Assembly (NCBI GenBank): GCA_005778405.1
Contig: SXOA01000126.1
Coordinates: forward strand, 1-39,110
Direction: 5' to 3'
Origin: Planctomycetaceae bacterium
GTDB taxonomy: Bacteria > Planctomycetota > Planctomycetia > Pirellulales > Pirellulaceae
Length of the DNA stretch: 39,110 nt
In this document: one piece after another, positions 17,849-26,206 of the stretch
How positions within the stretch are numbered: position 1 is the first letter of the stretch
Layout: each line of letters begins with the position of its first letter
Made by a program: the position numbers and the translations under genes
The notes under the pieces: generated by a model
The model's database searches: none
What the model saw: only the letters and a program-made list of their open reading frames with translations
What the model was told of the DNA's origin: nothing

Positions 17849-20800
17849 TCAGTCTACATAGACAAATTCATTCAAACACAAGAGCACCTGGCAAAACTCC
17901 ACCAGCGCTTTGTCCACATCTGCCGATACGGCACCCAGGGCCGTCTTTTGCGAGGCAATGAACAACAGCATCCGTTGGCGTTCGGAGTCAGTGGGTGATC
18001 GGGCGAAGGCAATTCGGTAGGCGCCATCGACGGCATGCGCGAGTGGCTTGTCGGCTGCGGGCTTGATGCGAGCGGCCAGCTTCTCCGCCTGCTGGCGGAC
18101 GAAAGGGGAATTCATCATCGTCAGGGCCTGCGTCGGGACGGTCGTGCCGATGCGTGCGCCGATGCTTTGCGTCGGCTCGGGGGCGTCGAAGACGGTCATG
18201 AACGGAATCAATTCGCTCCGTTTGACGCGCAGGTAGACGCTCCGCCGCGGCGTGTTGTCCAGGATGCTCGGCCCATACATGCTGGGATCCAGGGTTCCGC
18301 CGACCGAAAGCAGCGAATCGCGGATGATCTCCGCTTCCAGGCGCTGCGGCTTAAAATACCAGAGGAACCGATTGCTGGGGTCGATTTTCAGGTTTTCGGG
18401 AGAAACTTCATTCCCCTGCTGATACGCGGCACTGAGCATGATCTGCTTGTGAATCGGCTTGAGCTTCCAGCCTCCCTTGATGAGTTCATTTGCCAACCAG
18501 TCAAGCAACTCCGGATGCGTGGGGCGTTCGCCCTGAGCACCAAAGTCATTGGGAGTGCCAACGATCCCCTCCCCCAGATGATGTTGCCAGAGGCGGTTCA
18601 CAATCATCCGGGCCAGCAGCGGCCCCGCACCGTGATCGACGTCAGTCATCCAGTTGGCCAGTGCGACACGAGGGTCTGTTACTGGCGGCGGTGCTTCGCT
18701 TTGCCGAGTGAGAACCTGCAAGACACCGGGAGTCGCTTTGCCTTGCTTGTTGTCCACTTCTCCGCGCCGCAATAGAAAGACTTCCTGCCCGCCGGCGACG
18801 GTGGTGTAGACTTCCGTCAGCGGCGGGCGCGGCTTGGCGCGAGCATGTTCCTCAACCGCCAGCGTCACGGCGCGAGCCTGCTCGTCGAATTTGCTGAACC
18901 AGCGAACCAACGGTTCCCGAAGCGGGTCGGGCACGGTGTTCTTATTGGCCGCGAGAATCGCCTTGATCTCACCCAGATGCTGCGTGGCTATTTCTCCCGC
19001 CCAAGTAGGCGTTCCTGTTTCCGTGGAGACCGCAATCCGAAACCTACCCAGTCCGGCATCGGTCAACTTCAATTCAAAGGTCAGCAATGTACCGCCGGCA
19101 AACCCGGGAAGTCCTCCTTCGATCTCGAAAATAGCGGCGTTGTCTTTGCCGCCGTCCGCATTGGCCCGCCAGAATGTTCCTGGGTTGTCATCGACGGCAT
19201 TCTTGAGCGGCTGAGCGGCTTCTTCAAACGCGGCTGCGATCGGCTTGAGCTTCAGAACAATAGGGGCCGACTTATCCATTGGATCGAGCGGTTTCGCGGT
19301 GACTTTGAAGTCACCGAGCGCAAAGCTGCCGTCGCCGCTGAGTCCGGGCCCCTTTTTCGGCAGCGATTTATGCGCCAGGGCGTCGAGGCGAATCGCGGTG
19401 AGCTTTTGTTGAAAGGTTTGCGAGGTGACGACATATTTGTCCCCATCCTTGCGCCGCGGCCCGACAAACTTCACCACTCCATCGTCCGCCGTCTTCAGCC
19501 AGGTGTCTTCGGACGCTACGGAAAGTGCGTCGAGAATCTGCCACCGCGGTTCGATTTCCAGCTTGGGGAGCGATTCCTGCTGCCACCTGGCGAATCTCGC
19601 CGGTAGTTCCTTTGCGGCGAATTCTCTCCAGGCGGCCAGGCGAGTTTCATGGTCCTTTGCATGCTGATCGAGGGCCTGCTGAGTCGCCGCGGGATCGGGA
19701 TCCAGGCTCACCGGTCCATGCGCCGTTTGAGCGAAGGTCGCTGCCAGCGCGTAATAATCCTGCTGAGGCAACGGGTCGTACTTGTGGTCATGACACCGAA
19801 CGCAGCCAAGCGTCAGGCCGAGCATCGAGCCGCCGACGGTCATCAGCATGTCGTCGAGCTGATCGTAGCGGATCCGCTCCACTGTTTTGGCGGTGATCTG
19901 CCCTGGATAAGGTCCCGCCACGAGGAAGCCGCTCGCCGAAGCTCCGACATATCCCGGCTGCAACTTATCGCCTGCCAACTGCATGCGGATGAATTCGTTG
20001 TACGGCAGGTCCGCGTTGAACGACTTGATCACCCAGTCGCGATAGTGATAGGCCCCTGGCCGAAAGCCATCAAACTCATAGCCGCCACTCTCGGCGAACC
20101 GCACCACGTCCAGCCAGTGGCGTCCCCAGCGTTCGCCGTAGCGTTCGCTTTGCAGCAGGCTGTCCACGATTTTTTCAAGCGCTTGTGGGGAATCGTCCTT
20201 GAGGAACGCATCGACTTGTTCGGGCGTGGGGGGGAGTCCGATGAGATCAAAATAGGCGCGGCGAATCAGCTTCTCTTTGGCGACCGGACCACTCGGGGTC
20301 AATCCGAGTTCCTCATGCTTCGCCGCGACGAACCGGTCGATGGGTGTCCGCGCCCAGACGACATTTTTCACTTCCGGTGGCGTGGTCGGGGCCAGCGGCT
20401 GGAATGACCAGAATTTGCGGCCCTCCACCAGGTCGATGACTCGCACCGGCTTCGCGGGGAATTGCCCTTTGCGCGGATCGGGAGCGCCCAGATCGATCCA
20501 CTTCGCAAAATCCGCCACCACCTCGGGGGGCAGCTTTCCGGTGGGAGGCATCTCCAGCCCGTCGTACTTCAAGGCTTTGATCAGCAGGCTCTCCGCGGAC
20601 TTCCCCTTCACGATGGCCGGGCCAGTATCTCCGCCAGTGAGCAGTCCCTCGGCGAAATCAAGATAGAGACCTCCCTTCAACTTCTTTTTCTGGTCGGCAT
20701 CGGCGGAGTGGCAGGCGTAACAATGCTGAGTCAATGCCGGACGAATTTTCTGTTCGAAGAATTGCTCGGCCTCAGCCGGCGTCTGCTGTCCCCATAACGC

Positions 20801-20884
20801 GGACGGACTTATGCCGATCAGAATGCAAAACGCGAATTGGCGAAACAAAAGTGTCCGCGAATTGTCGACAGCAGAAAGGGGCAT
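17849..20884 (-). CDS. PSCyt1/DUF1549/DUF1553 protein with cytochrome-c-like heme motif
   Basis: A 1011-residue exported protein. A signal peptide (FRQFAFCILIGISPSALWGQ) precedes a PSCyt1 domain. This domain has the heme-binding CYACH at 55-59 and the planctomycete signature GGLYLDFAEGLLTGGDTGPA; the distal MPPTGKLPP follows. DUF1549 begins near residue 178 (TPIDRFVAAKH, then RRAYFDLIGLPPTPEQVD and ERYGERWGRHWLDVVRFAES). A beta-rich middle (about 450-700) resembles a carbohydrate-binding or discoidin-type module with FWRANADG. DUF1553 occupies roughly the last 270 residues (NRLWQHHLGEGIVGTPNDFG, then RIGTTVPTQALTMMNSPFV). The ATG at 20884 gives a proper signal peptide; the frame is open to 20956. 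It is paired with the DUF1501 gene downstream. Confidence 0.95.
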   Translation of the reverse strand: MPLSAVDNSRTLLFRQFAFCILIGISPSALWGQQTPAEAEQFFEQKIRPALTQHCYACHSADADQKKKLKGGLYLDFAEGLLTGGDTGPAIVKGKSAESLLIKALKYDGLEMPPTGKLPPEVVADFAKWIDLGAPDPRKGQFPAKPVRVIDLVEGRKFWSFQPLAPTTPPEVKNVVWARTPIDRFVAAKHEELGLTPSGPVAKEKLIRRAYFDLIGLPPTPEQVDAFLKDDSPQALEKIVDSLLQSERYGERWGRHWLDVVRFAESGGYEFDGFRPGAYHYRDWVIKSFNADLPYNEFIRMQLAGDKLQPGYVGASASGFLVAGPYPGQITAKTVERIRYDQLDDMLMTVGGSMLGLTLGCVRCHDHKYDPLPQQDYYALAATFAQTAHGPVSLDPDPAATQQALDQHAKDHETRLAAWREFAAKELPARFARWQQESLPKLEIEPRWQILDALSVASEDTWLKTADDGVVKFVGPRRKDGDKYVVTSQTFQQKLTAIRLDALAHKSLPKKGPGLSGDGSFALGDFKVTAKPLDPMDKSAPIVLKLKPIAAAFEEAAQPLKNAVDDNPGTFWRANADGGKDNAAIFEIEGGLPGFAGGTLLTFELKLTDAGLGRFRIAVSTETGTPTWAGEIATQHLGEIKAILAANKNTVPDPLREPLVRWFSKFDEQARAVTLAVEEHARAKPRPPLTEVYTTVAGGQEVFLLRRGEVDNKQGKATPGVLQVLTRQSEAPPPVTDPRVALANWMTDVDHGAGPLLARMIVNRLWQHHLGEGIVGTPNDFGAQGERPTHPELLDWLANELIKGGWKLKPIHKQIMLSAAYQQGNEVSPENLKIDPSNRFLWYFKPQRLEAEIIRDSLLSVGGTLDPSMYGPSILDNTPRRSVYLRVKRSELIPFMTVFDAPEPTQSIGARIGTTVPTQALTMMNSPFVRQQAEKLAARIKPAADKPLAHAVDGAYRIAFARSPTDSERQRMLLFIASQKTALGAVSADVDKALVEFCQVLLCLNEFVYVD

Positions 20885-21058
20885 GGAATGTTTTTCGGCG
20901 AGGTCGGGTAGGTAGGCCCCATTATCGCATTCCGGCTGACCAAACACCACCCGCAATTCGGGCCAGACAACAAGCCAGATTTCATCACACCCAAGTGGAT
21001 CGGCAGGTTAGGGAATCCGAAATAGTGTTTCTCGCTGGCCGGTCCCATTCGGCGTCGC

Positions 21059-22912
21059 TCAATCGCCTTTGGCCCGCACGTCGTACGCGGTCAGCGATTC
21101 TTGGTCGCGGATATAGAGCCGGCCGCCGGTGACGATTGGATGGGCCCAAGCGGGGCGGCCGTGGGGTTGCAGCTTGAATCGGCCGTGTTCGCGGTAGCCT
21201 TCTGGGGTGACTTCGGCGAGGGCCACTTCGTGCCCTTCTCCCAGGATGTACAGCATGCCGTCGGCAACGCAGAGGGCTCCTTTCCCCGCGCTGCGAGATT
21301 GCCACATGATTTTTCCCGTCTTGAATTCGACGCACATCAGCGTGCCGGCAGCAGCGGAGTACATAAAGTCGCCGACTTTGACAATGCCGCCGTGGTGGCA
21401 GGCCATTTTCTTTTCGAAATAAATCTCTTCCGCCTGCTGCGTGCTCCCCGCGGAGTTGATCCTGGCCAGGCCGCCGCCGATGCCGTAGGAACTGGCGGCA
21501 AAGACCAGGTCCCCTTCAATGATGGGGGAACAGCAATTCGCGGTGCCGTTGGCGGGGGCTGCATAGCGCCACAAGGATTTTCCGTTCACGAGCGAAACGC
21601 CAAAGACACTTTCGCGGGCGAACTGCACGATCTGCCGCACGCCGCCAATTTCTGCCAGAACCGGCGACGAATAATGGGCTCCCTCGGTCACTTCCTTGCT
21701 TTGCCAGACCGGCTTGCCGGTGAGTTTGTTCAGGGCGACCAGCGTTCCCGACTTGCCGCCCGGAGTGACAATGACCATGTCGTTCACAATCAGCGGGGAC
21801 TCCGAATATCCCCAGCCGGGAGTGCCGCCGCCAAAGTCCGATCGCAAATTCGCGTGCCACAGGGTCTTGCCCGTCGCGGCTTCCAGGCAATCGACGTCGC
21901 CATTGGCCCCTTCGACATAGAGCCGGTCGCCATCGACGGTGGGAGTCCCGCGGGGACCGTCCCCCATTCCGTTGCGATACCCGCCGACCGTGGAGCGGAG
22001 TTCCGTCGCCGTCAGAACTCCGTCTCCGGCGTATCTGCTGGCGACGAAGTGCTTCTGCAACTCTACTGGCGAGATGACTCCGTCCTTGCCCGCCTCGAAT
22101 TTCTTGAGGGCGGCACCCAGTTCCTCGGCGGTGAGCAATTCGTCTCCCTTGTCAGCGCCCGGCTCGCGACTGTCGATGCGGCCGAATTGACGATCGAGCA
22201 AGCTGCCGCGCGTCTCCAGCCGCGAAATGCGGCCATCCCCATCCTTGTCCAGCAACTTGAGGTAGCCCGCCGTCCGCAATTCAACCAGGGTATCCACTTC
22301 GGCCTTGGGGTCGGGGCTGTCCATGCGCTCAAAGGCATCGCGAAACTGGTTGCCGCATTCGTTGTAACCGAGCTTGCCATCCCCATCTGTGTCGAGCTCC
22401 TTGAACCAACCGTCGGCTCGCTGCCTGGCGGTTGTTTCCAGCGGCTCATTCGCGGGCTGATCGAACCGGTTGTATTCCCAGCCAAACCGAGCCAGGGCCT
22501 CGGCCTCGCTGATCGTCCCATCGCCGTTCTTGTCGGCTTGCTTGAATTGAGCGGCGACCTGCGTGTCCAGCAGTTGCGCGAGCGGACCGGGCTGCACGGC
22601 CCACAGCGTGTGCCCGGTCTTGGTGTCGAGGGCAATGATATGCTCGACACCGTTCAAATCCCCCTGGGTGAAAATCCGTCCGTCCTTCACGGCAATGGAC
22701 GAATAGCCAACGCCGACCGATTCGACTTGCCACAACTTGGCAGGCCCCTCTTTGGGCCATTCCTTCAAAAGCCCTTTGTCGGTGCTGATACCAACTCGAT
22801 TAGGCCCTCGCCACTGCGGCCAGTCCCCATCTCCGGAAGGGACCTGGCTCCTGGCGACAGCTGACAGCGAAACGACGGACAGAAAAACGACGGCTGGATA
22901 GCGCAGGATCAT
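21059..22912 (-). CDS. PQQ-type beta-propeller protein with inserted EF-hand domain
   Basis: A 617-residue exported protein with signal peptide ending near residue 23. The first propeller blade includes DWPQWRGPNRVGIS and ALDTKTGHTLW (95-104). An EF-hand region then interrupts the propeller. Three clear calcium loops start at 127 (DKNGDGTISEAE), 174 (DTDGDGKLGYNE) and 222 (DKDGDGRISRLE). Two degenerate units lie near 275 and 296. The propeller resumes at about 321 with RGTPTVDGDRLYVEGANGD and continues through several PQQ-like blades (LEAATGKTLW, LNKLTGKPVW, VEFKTGKIMW). PQQ binding itself is not shown. Start is the ATG at 22912. It stands alone, 174 bp from the DUF1553 gene. Confidence 0.92.
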   Translation of the reverse strand: MILRYPAVVFLSVVSLSAVARSQVPSGDGDWPQWRGPNRVGISTDKGLLKEWPKEGPAKLWQVESVGVGYSSIAVKDGRIFTQGDLNGVEHIIALDTKTGHTLWAVQPGPLAQLLDTQVAAQFKQADKNGDGTISEAEALARFGWEYNRFDQPANEPLETTARQRADGWFKELDTDGDGKLGYNECGNQFRDAFERMDSPDPKAEVDTLVELRTAGYLKLLDKDGDGRISRLETRGSLLDRQFGRIDSREPGADKGDELLTAEELGAALKKFEAGKDGVISPVELQKHFVASRYAGDGVLTATELRSTVGGYRNGMGDGPRGTPTVDGDRLYVEGANGDVDCLEAATGKTLWHANLRSDFGGGTPGWGYSESPLIVNDMVIVTPGGKSGTLVALNKLTGKPVWQSKEVTEGAHYSSPVLAEIGGVRQIVQFARESVFGVSLVNGKSLWRYAAPANGTANCCSPIIEGDLVFAASSYGIGGGLARINSAGSTQQAEEIYFEKKMACHHGGIVKVGDFMYSAAAGTLMCVEFKTGKIMWQSRSAGKGALCVADGMLYILGEGHEVALAEVTPEGYREHGRFKLQPHGRPAWAHPIVTGGRLYIRDQESLTAYDVRAKGD

Positions 22913-22952
22913 CGCAATGCTCGCACAGGGATAGGTGGGATTGTCGGGCGGG

Positions 22953-22978
22953 AACCAACCAGGAGTGGGAGGTTGGTT
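22953..22978. repeat. Hairpin in leader of the beta-propeller gene
   Basis: AACCAACC (22953-22960) and GGTTGGTT (22971-22978) are perfect complements separated by ten bases. It lies 40-66 bp before the ATG at 22912 as read on the minus strand, so it would be in the 5' untranslated region if transcription starts further upstream. There is no T-run on the minus strand to make it a terminator. Confidence 0.45.
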
Positions 22979-23098
22979 TTACCAGGAGGGCAGGTACCAT
23001 TTTGAGGTATCAACGCCGTAAAGGAAAGACCCGCGACCCCTCGTGCCGAAGCCGGTGGATGTGTTCGGAGCGCGGATAGCTAACTATGCCAAAGAGGA

Positions 23099-23200
23099 TT
23101 TGAACAGGAGGAAACAAAGGAAACGAAGGTAAGAAGAAGAACGCGGCAAAGTCAGTCGCGAGTATCTCCCCTTCGTTACCTCCGTTTCCTTCTGTTCAAA
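23099..23200. repeat. Imperfect inverted repeat, 31-bp arms
   Basis: The arm at 23099-23129 begins TTTGAACAGGAGGAAAC. The reverse complement of 23170-23200 matches it at 27 of 31 positions. The arms are purine-rich on one strand and separated by 40 bases. I believe similar elements are scattered in planctomycete intergenic DNA, but that is from memory. It lies about 50 bp past the permease stop. Confidence 0.6.
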
Positions 23201-23225
23201 ACATTGCTGGTTCCCAGTGCAAGCT

Positions 23226-23244
23226 GACACGCGAGCCGCGTGTC
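23226..23244. repeat. GC-rich hairpin after the KimA-like gene
   Basis: GACACGCG, loop AGC, CGCGTGTC forms a perfect 8-bp stem seven bases past the stop codon of the minus-strand permease gene. It could stabilise the 3' end or help termination, although no T-run follows on that strand. Confidence 0.45.
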
Positions 23245-23251
23245 GCTACGG

Positions 23252-25492
23252 TTAGGCGTCCTTCACCCGCGTCGGCAGGATGACCATGGGGATGCCATCC
23301 CATTGCAAGCGGCGCTGCAGGGAATAGGCCGTCTGGTTGTGGAGGATGGGACCGTACCAGGTCTCTCTTTGGAATACGAGCTGCCCGGCGAAGACGGTGA
23401 CCCTGGGGAAATCCTTGGCGACAACGCGGCAGAGCTGCTCGAGTTCCTCCACGACGTCGGTACCGATGGCCATGTAAGCCCGCGAGGGGAGCCCCATGCG
23501 GCGGGCGAGGTCGACATATTTTTCCAGCGCATCCTCGGTGAATTTCCGCAAGTCGTCCACGGCCTCGGCACCTTTGAAGTTGCCGGAATCGACGACTCCG
23601 ACCGAGATGAAAATGATGTTTTTGAAATGGTGCGGCACGAAACGGAGCGAATTCAGCAGCGTGTGCACGCCGATGCCGCTGTACCCGCCGACCAGGATGG
23701 CGGCTGTCGGCTCCTGGGGGCTGAGCGGTACCTTGGTGGGCGCGGTCTTGATTTCGATGGTTCCCAGCGATTCGTTAAGGCTCTTGAGCCGCTTGGTGAC
23801 ATTGCGGTAGTAGCGGCGGATGAGGAGGCTGAGGCCGGTGATGAGCCCGGTGACAATAACGGTCTTCCAGGCTCCTTCGCTGAACTTGAAGAACACGACA
23901 ATGACGAGAATGGTGCCGCAGAGCGCGGTTCCAAACGTGAACAGCGCCAGCCGCCGTTTCCAGAGCGGGTTCTTTTCGCGCAAACCGTACCAATAGAAGC
24001 ACATGCCAAGCATCGAGAGCGTAAACGTGACAAACACGTTGATGGAATACATCGTCACCAGCTCGGTTGTCTTTCCCCCGGTGCTCCAAAGCGCGGCGAC
24101 CGCGGCGCTGCCGATCAGGAGGATGCCATTGTGAGAGGCGAGTCGCTCCGACAGGCTGCCGAACCAGTGCGGCACCCAGGAGTCATGCGCCATGTTCGCC
24201 AGGCATTTGGGGCCGCCGATGAAGCCCGCCTGAGCGGCCACGATCAGCAACGCCGCTTCAGAAAGGACGGTAATCCAGACGAAGGGCACCTGAGTTCCCG
24301 CAGGCAGCTTCTCGACGAATTTCTCCACCAGGCGATGATTCATGGTCTTCGTGGCTTGGCCACTTTCCTCGGCGTGCGCATCCTTGTGCTTGACCTCTGC
24401 CGCTGCGGTACCGGTGGCGGCAGCAGTCGAAATTGGCGCACCCACGCTGGGCGTCAGCCCGAGCAGCAGGTAAGCCAGAATCAAGCCGCCGGCGGTGACC
24501 GCCAGCGAGATAGCCATGTAAACCATCGTCCGCTGGCCGGTGGCAACACGCGGTTCGCGCATCACGGCCATACTGTTGGAGACGGCTTCGATGCCAGTGA
24601 ACGTGCCGGCTCCGTGAGCAAATGCCCGCATAAACAACGACATCACGCCGACCCAGCCAAGCGTTTTCATGCTCGTTTCCAGGCTGCCGGCAATTTCCTT
24701 CGACCGCGTACCGATTTCACCGGCATGAGTGCCGAGCACGCCAGTAATCAAGATCGCGTGACAGATCAAAAAAACGAGAAAGATCGGCAGCAGGACGTAG
24801 ATCGATTCCTTGACGCCGCGGAGATTCAGCACGACCAGAAAAACTATTGCGCCGGTCTCGAATAACAACTTGAATTGCGCCAGATTTTCCACGTACGGAA
24901 GACCAAACAGCGCATCTCCCGCGGCGGCAATGGAAACGGTCACCGTCAAAATATAGTCGACGATCAGCGCACAGCCGGAGAGGGCTCCGACTCTATCGCC
25001 CAGCATCTTGCTGGCCACCAAATAGCCGCCGCCGCCACTCGGGAAGACGGAGATGATATGGATATAACACCAGGAAATGACCACGACGGTGAACACCGTA
25101 GCGATCGCCAAAAACAGAGCCAACGAAGTGTGGTCAACGCCGTTTTCTCGAAGCGCCTTAAACGCTTCTTCCGGTCCGTAGCAAGACGACGATAGTCCAT
25201 CCGCTCCCAAGCCCACCCAAGCGAACAGGGCAATCAGCGAAATGTGGGAAAAGACTTTCTTGTCATCCAAGTTGAGGGGCTTCCCCACAAGCAAGGTCTT
25301 GACGGTCGCTTGAATTCCGCCGGGTTCTTCCTCGGGAGGAACCTCCTCCTCGGTCACTTCGTGGACGACCTCTACGACGGGATCCTCGGGCTTGCCCGGC
25401 AGTCTATGGACGCCCGGTGATGGCGGAGTGGTAATCGGCGGGTCCGGCGGCAACGAACTGCCGCTGGTTGCGGGGTCTTGGTCAGCGTTCAT
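23252..25492 (-). CDS. APC-superfamily permease, KimA-like potassium transporter candidate
   Basis: A 746-residue protein. The first ~75 residues are a proline- and glutamate-rich cytoplasmic extension. About 12 membrane helices follow. The last ~170 residues form a soluble domain, with TAAILVGGYSGIGVHTLLN and YSLQRRLQWDGIPMVILPTRV. The helix motif GADGLSSSCYG (Asp98, Tyr105) and VDYILTVTVS (Asp179, Thr183, Ser187) have the spacing of potassium-site residues known in Bacillus subtilis KimA (Asp36/Tyr43 and Asp117/Thr121/Ser125, recalled). KimA also has a C-terminal soluble domain. An amino acid permease of the same superfamily remains possible. The ATG at 25492 is chosen; the frame is open further upstream, without family similarity. 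Confidence 0.82.
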   Translation of the reverse strand: MNADQDPATSGSSLPPDPPITTPPSPGVHRLPGKPEDPVVEVVHEVTEEEVPPEEEPGGIQATVKTLLVGKPLNLDDKKVFSHISLIALFAWVGLGADGLSSSCYGPEEAFKALRENGVDHTSLALFLAIATVFTVVVISWCYIHIISVFPSGGGGYLVASKMLGDRVGALSGCALIVDYILTVTVSIAAAGDALFGLPYVENLAQFKLLFETGAIVFLVVLNLRGVKESIYVLLPIFLVFLICHAILITGVLGTHAGEIGTRSKEIAGSLETSMKTLGWVGVMSLFMRAFAHGAGTFTGIEAVSNSMAVMREPRVATGQRTMVYMAISLAVTAGGLILAYLLLGLTPSVGAPISTAAATGTAAAEVKHKDAHAEESGQATKTMNHRLVEKFVEKLPAGTQVPFVWITVLSEAALLIVAAQAGFIGGPKCLANMAHDSWVPHWFGSLSERLASHNGILLIGSAAVAALWSTGGKTTELVTMYSINVFVTFTLSMLGMCFYWYGLREKNPLWKRRLALFTFGTALCGTILVIVVFFKFSEGAWKTVIVTGLITGLSLLIRRYYRNVTKRLKSLNESLGTIEIKTAPTKVPLSPQEPTAAILVGGYSGIGVHTLLNSLRFVPHHFKNIIFISVGVVDSGNFKGAEAVDDLRKFTEDALEKYVDLARRMGLPSRAYMAIGTDVVEELEQLCRVVAKDFPRVTVFAGQLVFQRETWYGPILHNQTAYSLQRRLQWDGIPMVILPTRVKDA

Positions 25493-26206
25493 GGTGGATG
25501 TGAAGCAAGCGCAGCCAGAATGCTCAGGTCGTAGGACCGGCAAAGGTTCAAGGAAACCCGGGACAATTTCAGGCCGGGTTAGTGGGGCGGATGCTGCGCT
25601 CTCAGGAAAGTTCGTCCTGGCCCAGAGGATCAAGGCTGCGGAAGTTGCCGCAAGCCTAAGGGTATTCGCAGGTGTTGATTATAACTTGGTGCTGGAGTTC
25701 GCAGTAGCGGTGCAAAACACATCGTAACCTGTTTGAGCGCAAAGACTTGCGATATGGCGAGCCGATCTGCTTCAAATTCGGCTCGATCCATTCGCGCCTC
25801 GCTAACCTGGACAACAGCCGTTCCGTGGTGAAGTGTAAGAGCAGATTCGGGGAATGAAATGGACACAAACTGAGCTTCCTACTTTTAATCTTAATCCACT
25901 GAGTTTTCGCGGCTGCTGACAGATGGAGGACGACGATTTGGATTAAGTTTAAGAGCAAGATTACGATTAGGAACGACAGTTGACTCCTAGCGGCTGAATT
26001 TCCTCGGCAGTAGCAAATTCTTCCCTTTCCTCTTCCCCCGCGTCTCCCGGCGCGCATAATGGAAGAAGCTTTCCTTCCTCCGGCCTTTACCGGCCACCCG
26101 CAAATTCGCCGGCGATTCTGCCTGCTTGTTTGTTCCCCCTGCTTTTCCTCACCCCACCTACCCAAGCGCCATTCGCGCGCCCCAGGTTCAATCTTGGGAG
26201 CCTCTC
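25493..26206. other. Divergent 714-bp intergenic region between the permease and rho
   Basis: No coding region is convincing. The middle (about 25860-25990) is AT-richer than its surroundings. On the minus strand a TATAAT reads at 25678-25683, about 185 bp before the permease start, without a clear -35. A CATAAT on the plus strand at 26055-26060 is about 150 bp before rho. The last 190 bases are pyrimidine-rich and are annotated separately. Confidence 0.45.
26021..26171 (+). promoter_or_regulatory. C-rich, G-poor leader of rho (possible rut-like autoregulatory site)
   Basis: The RNA-like strand upstream of rho is markedly rich in C and T. By direct count 26021-26040 has 11 C, 8 T, 1 G and no A. 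26121-26160 has 18 C, 15 T, 4 G and 3 A. Rho binds C-rich, unstructured, G-poor RNA, and E. coli rho is autoregulated by termination in its leader. The same may apply here; this is inference, since the transcription start is not known. Confidence 0.4.

Larger units (their letters stand above)
22913..23251. other. Intergenic region with three inverted repeats
   Basis: No gene is supported. It contains a hairpin at 22953-22978, a long imperfect inverted repeat at 23099-23200 and a short GC-rich hairpin at 23226-23244 next to the permease stop. All three are annotated separately. Confidence 0.45.

Noticed and set aside
21101..22864. A 587-codon open frame on the plus strand
   Set aside because: It is antisense to the beta-propeller/EF-hand gene, whose domain structure is clear. 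The plus-strand product shows no recognisable domain and is explained by high GC content.
22953..22978. Intrinsic terminator
   Set aside because: The stem is followed by T residues only on the plus strand, where no gene ends. On the minus strand it lies upstream of a gene.
23240..24865. A 541-codon open frame on the plus strand
   Set aside because: It lies opposite the KimA-like permease and reads as a low-complexity His/Asp/Arg-rich protein, typical of the antisense of a membrane protein gene.
23252..25492. Kup-type potassium transporter or ordinary amino acid permease
   Set aside because: The motifs GGGGYLVASKMLG and VDYILTVTVS with a C-terminal soluble domain fit the KimA-like APC group better than Kup. 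An amino acid permease is not fully excluded.
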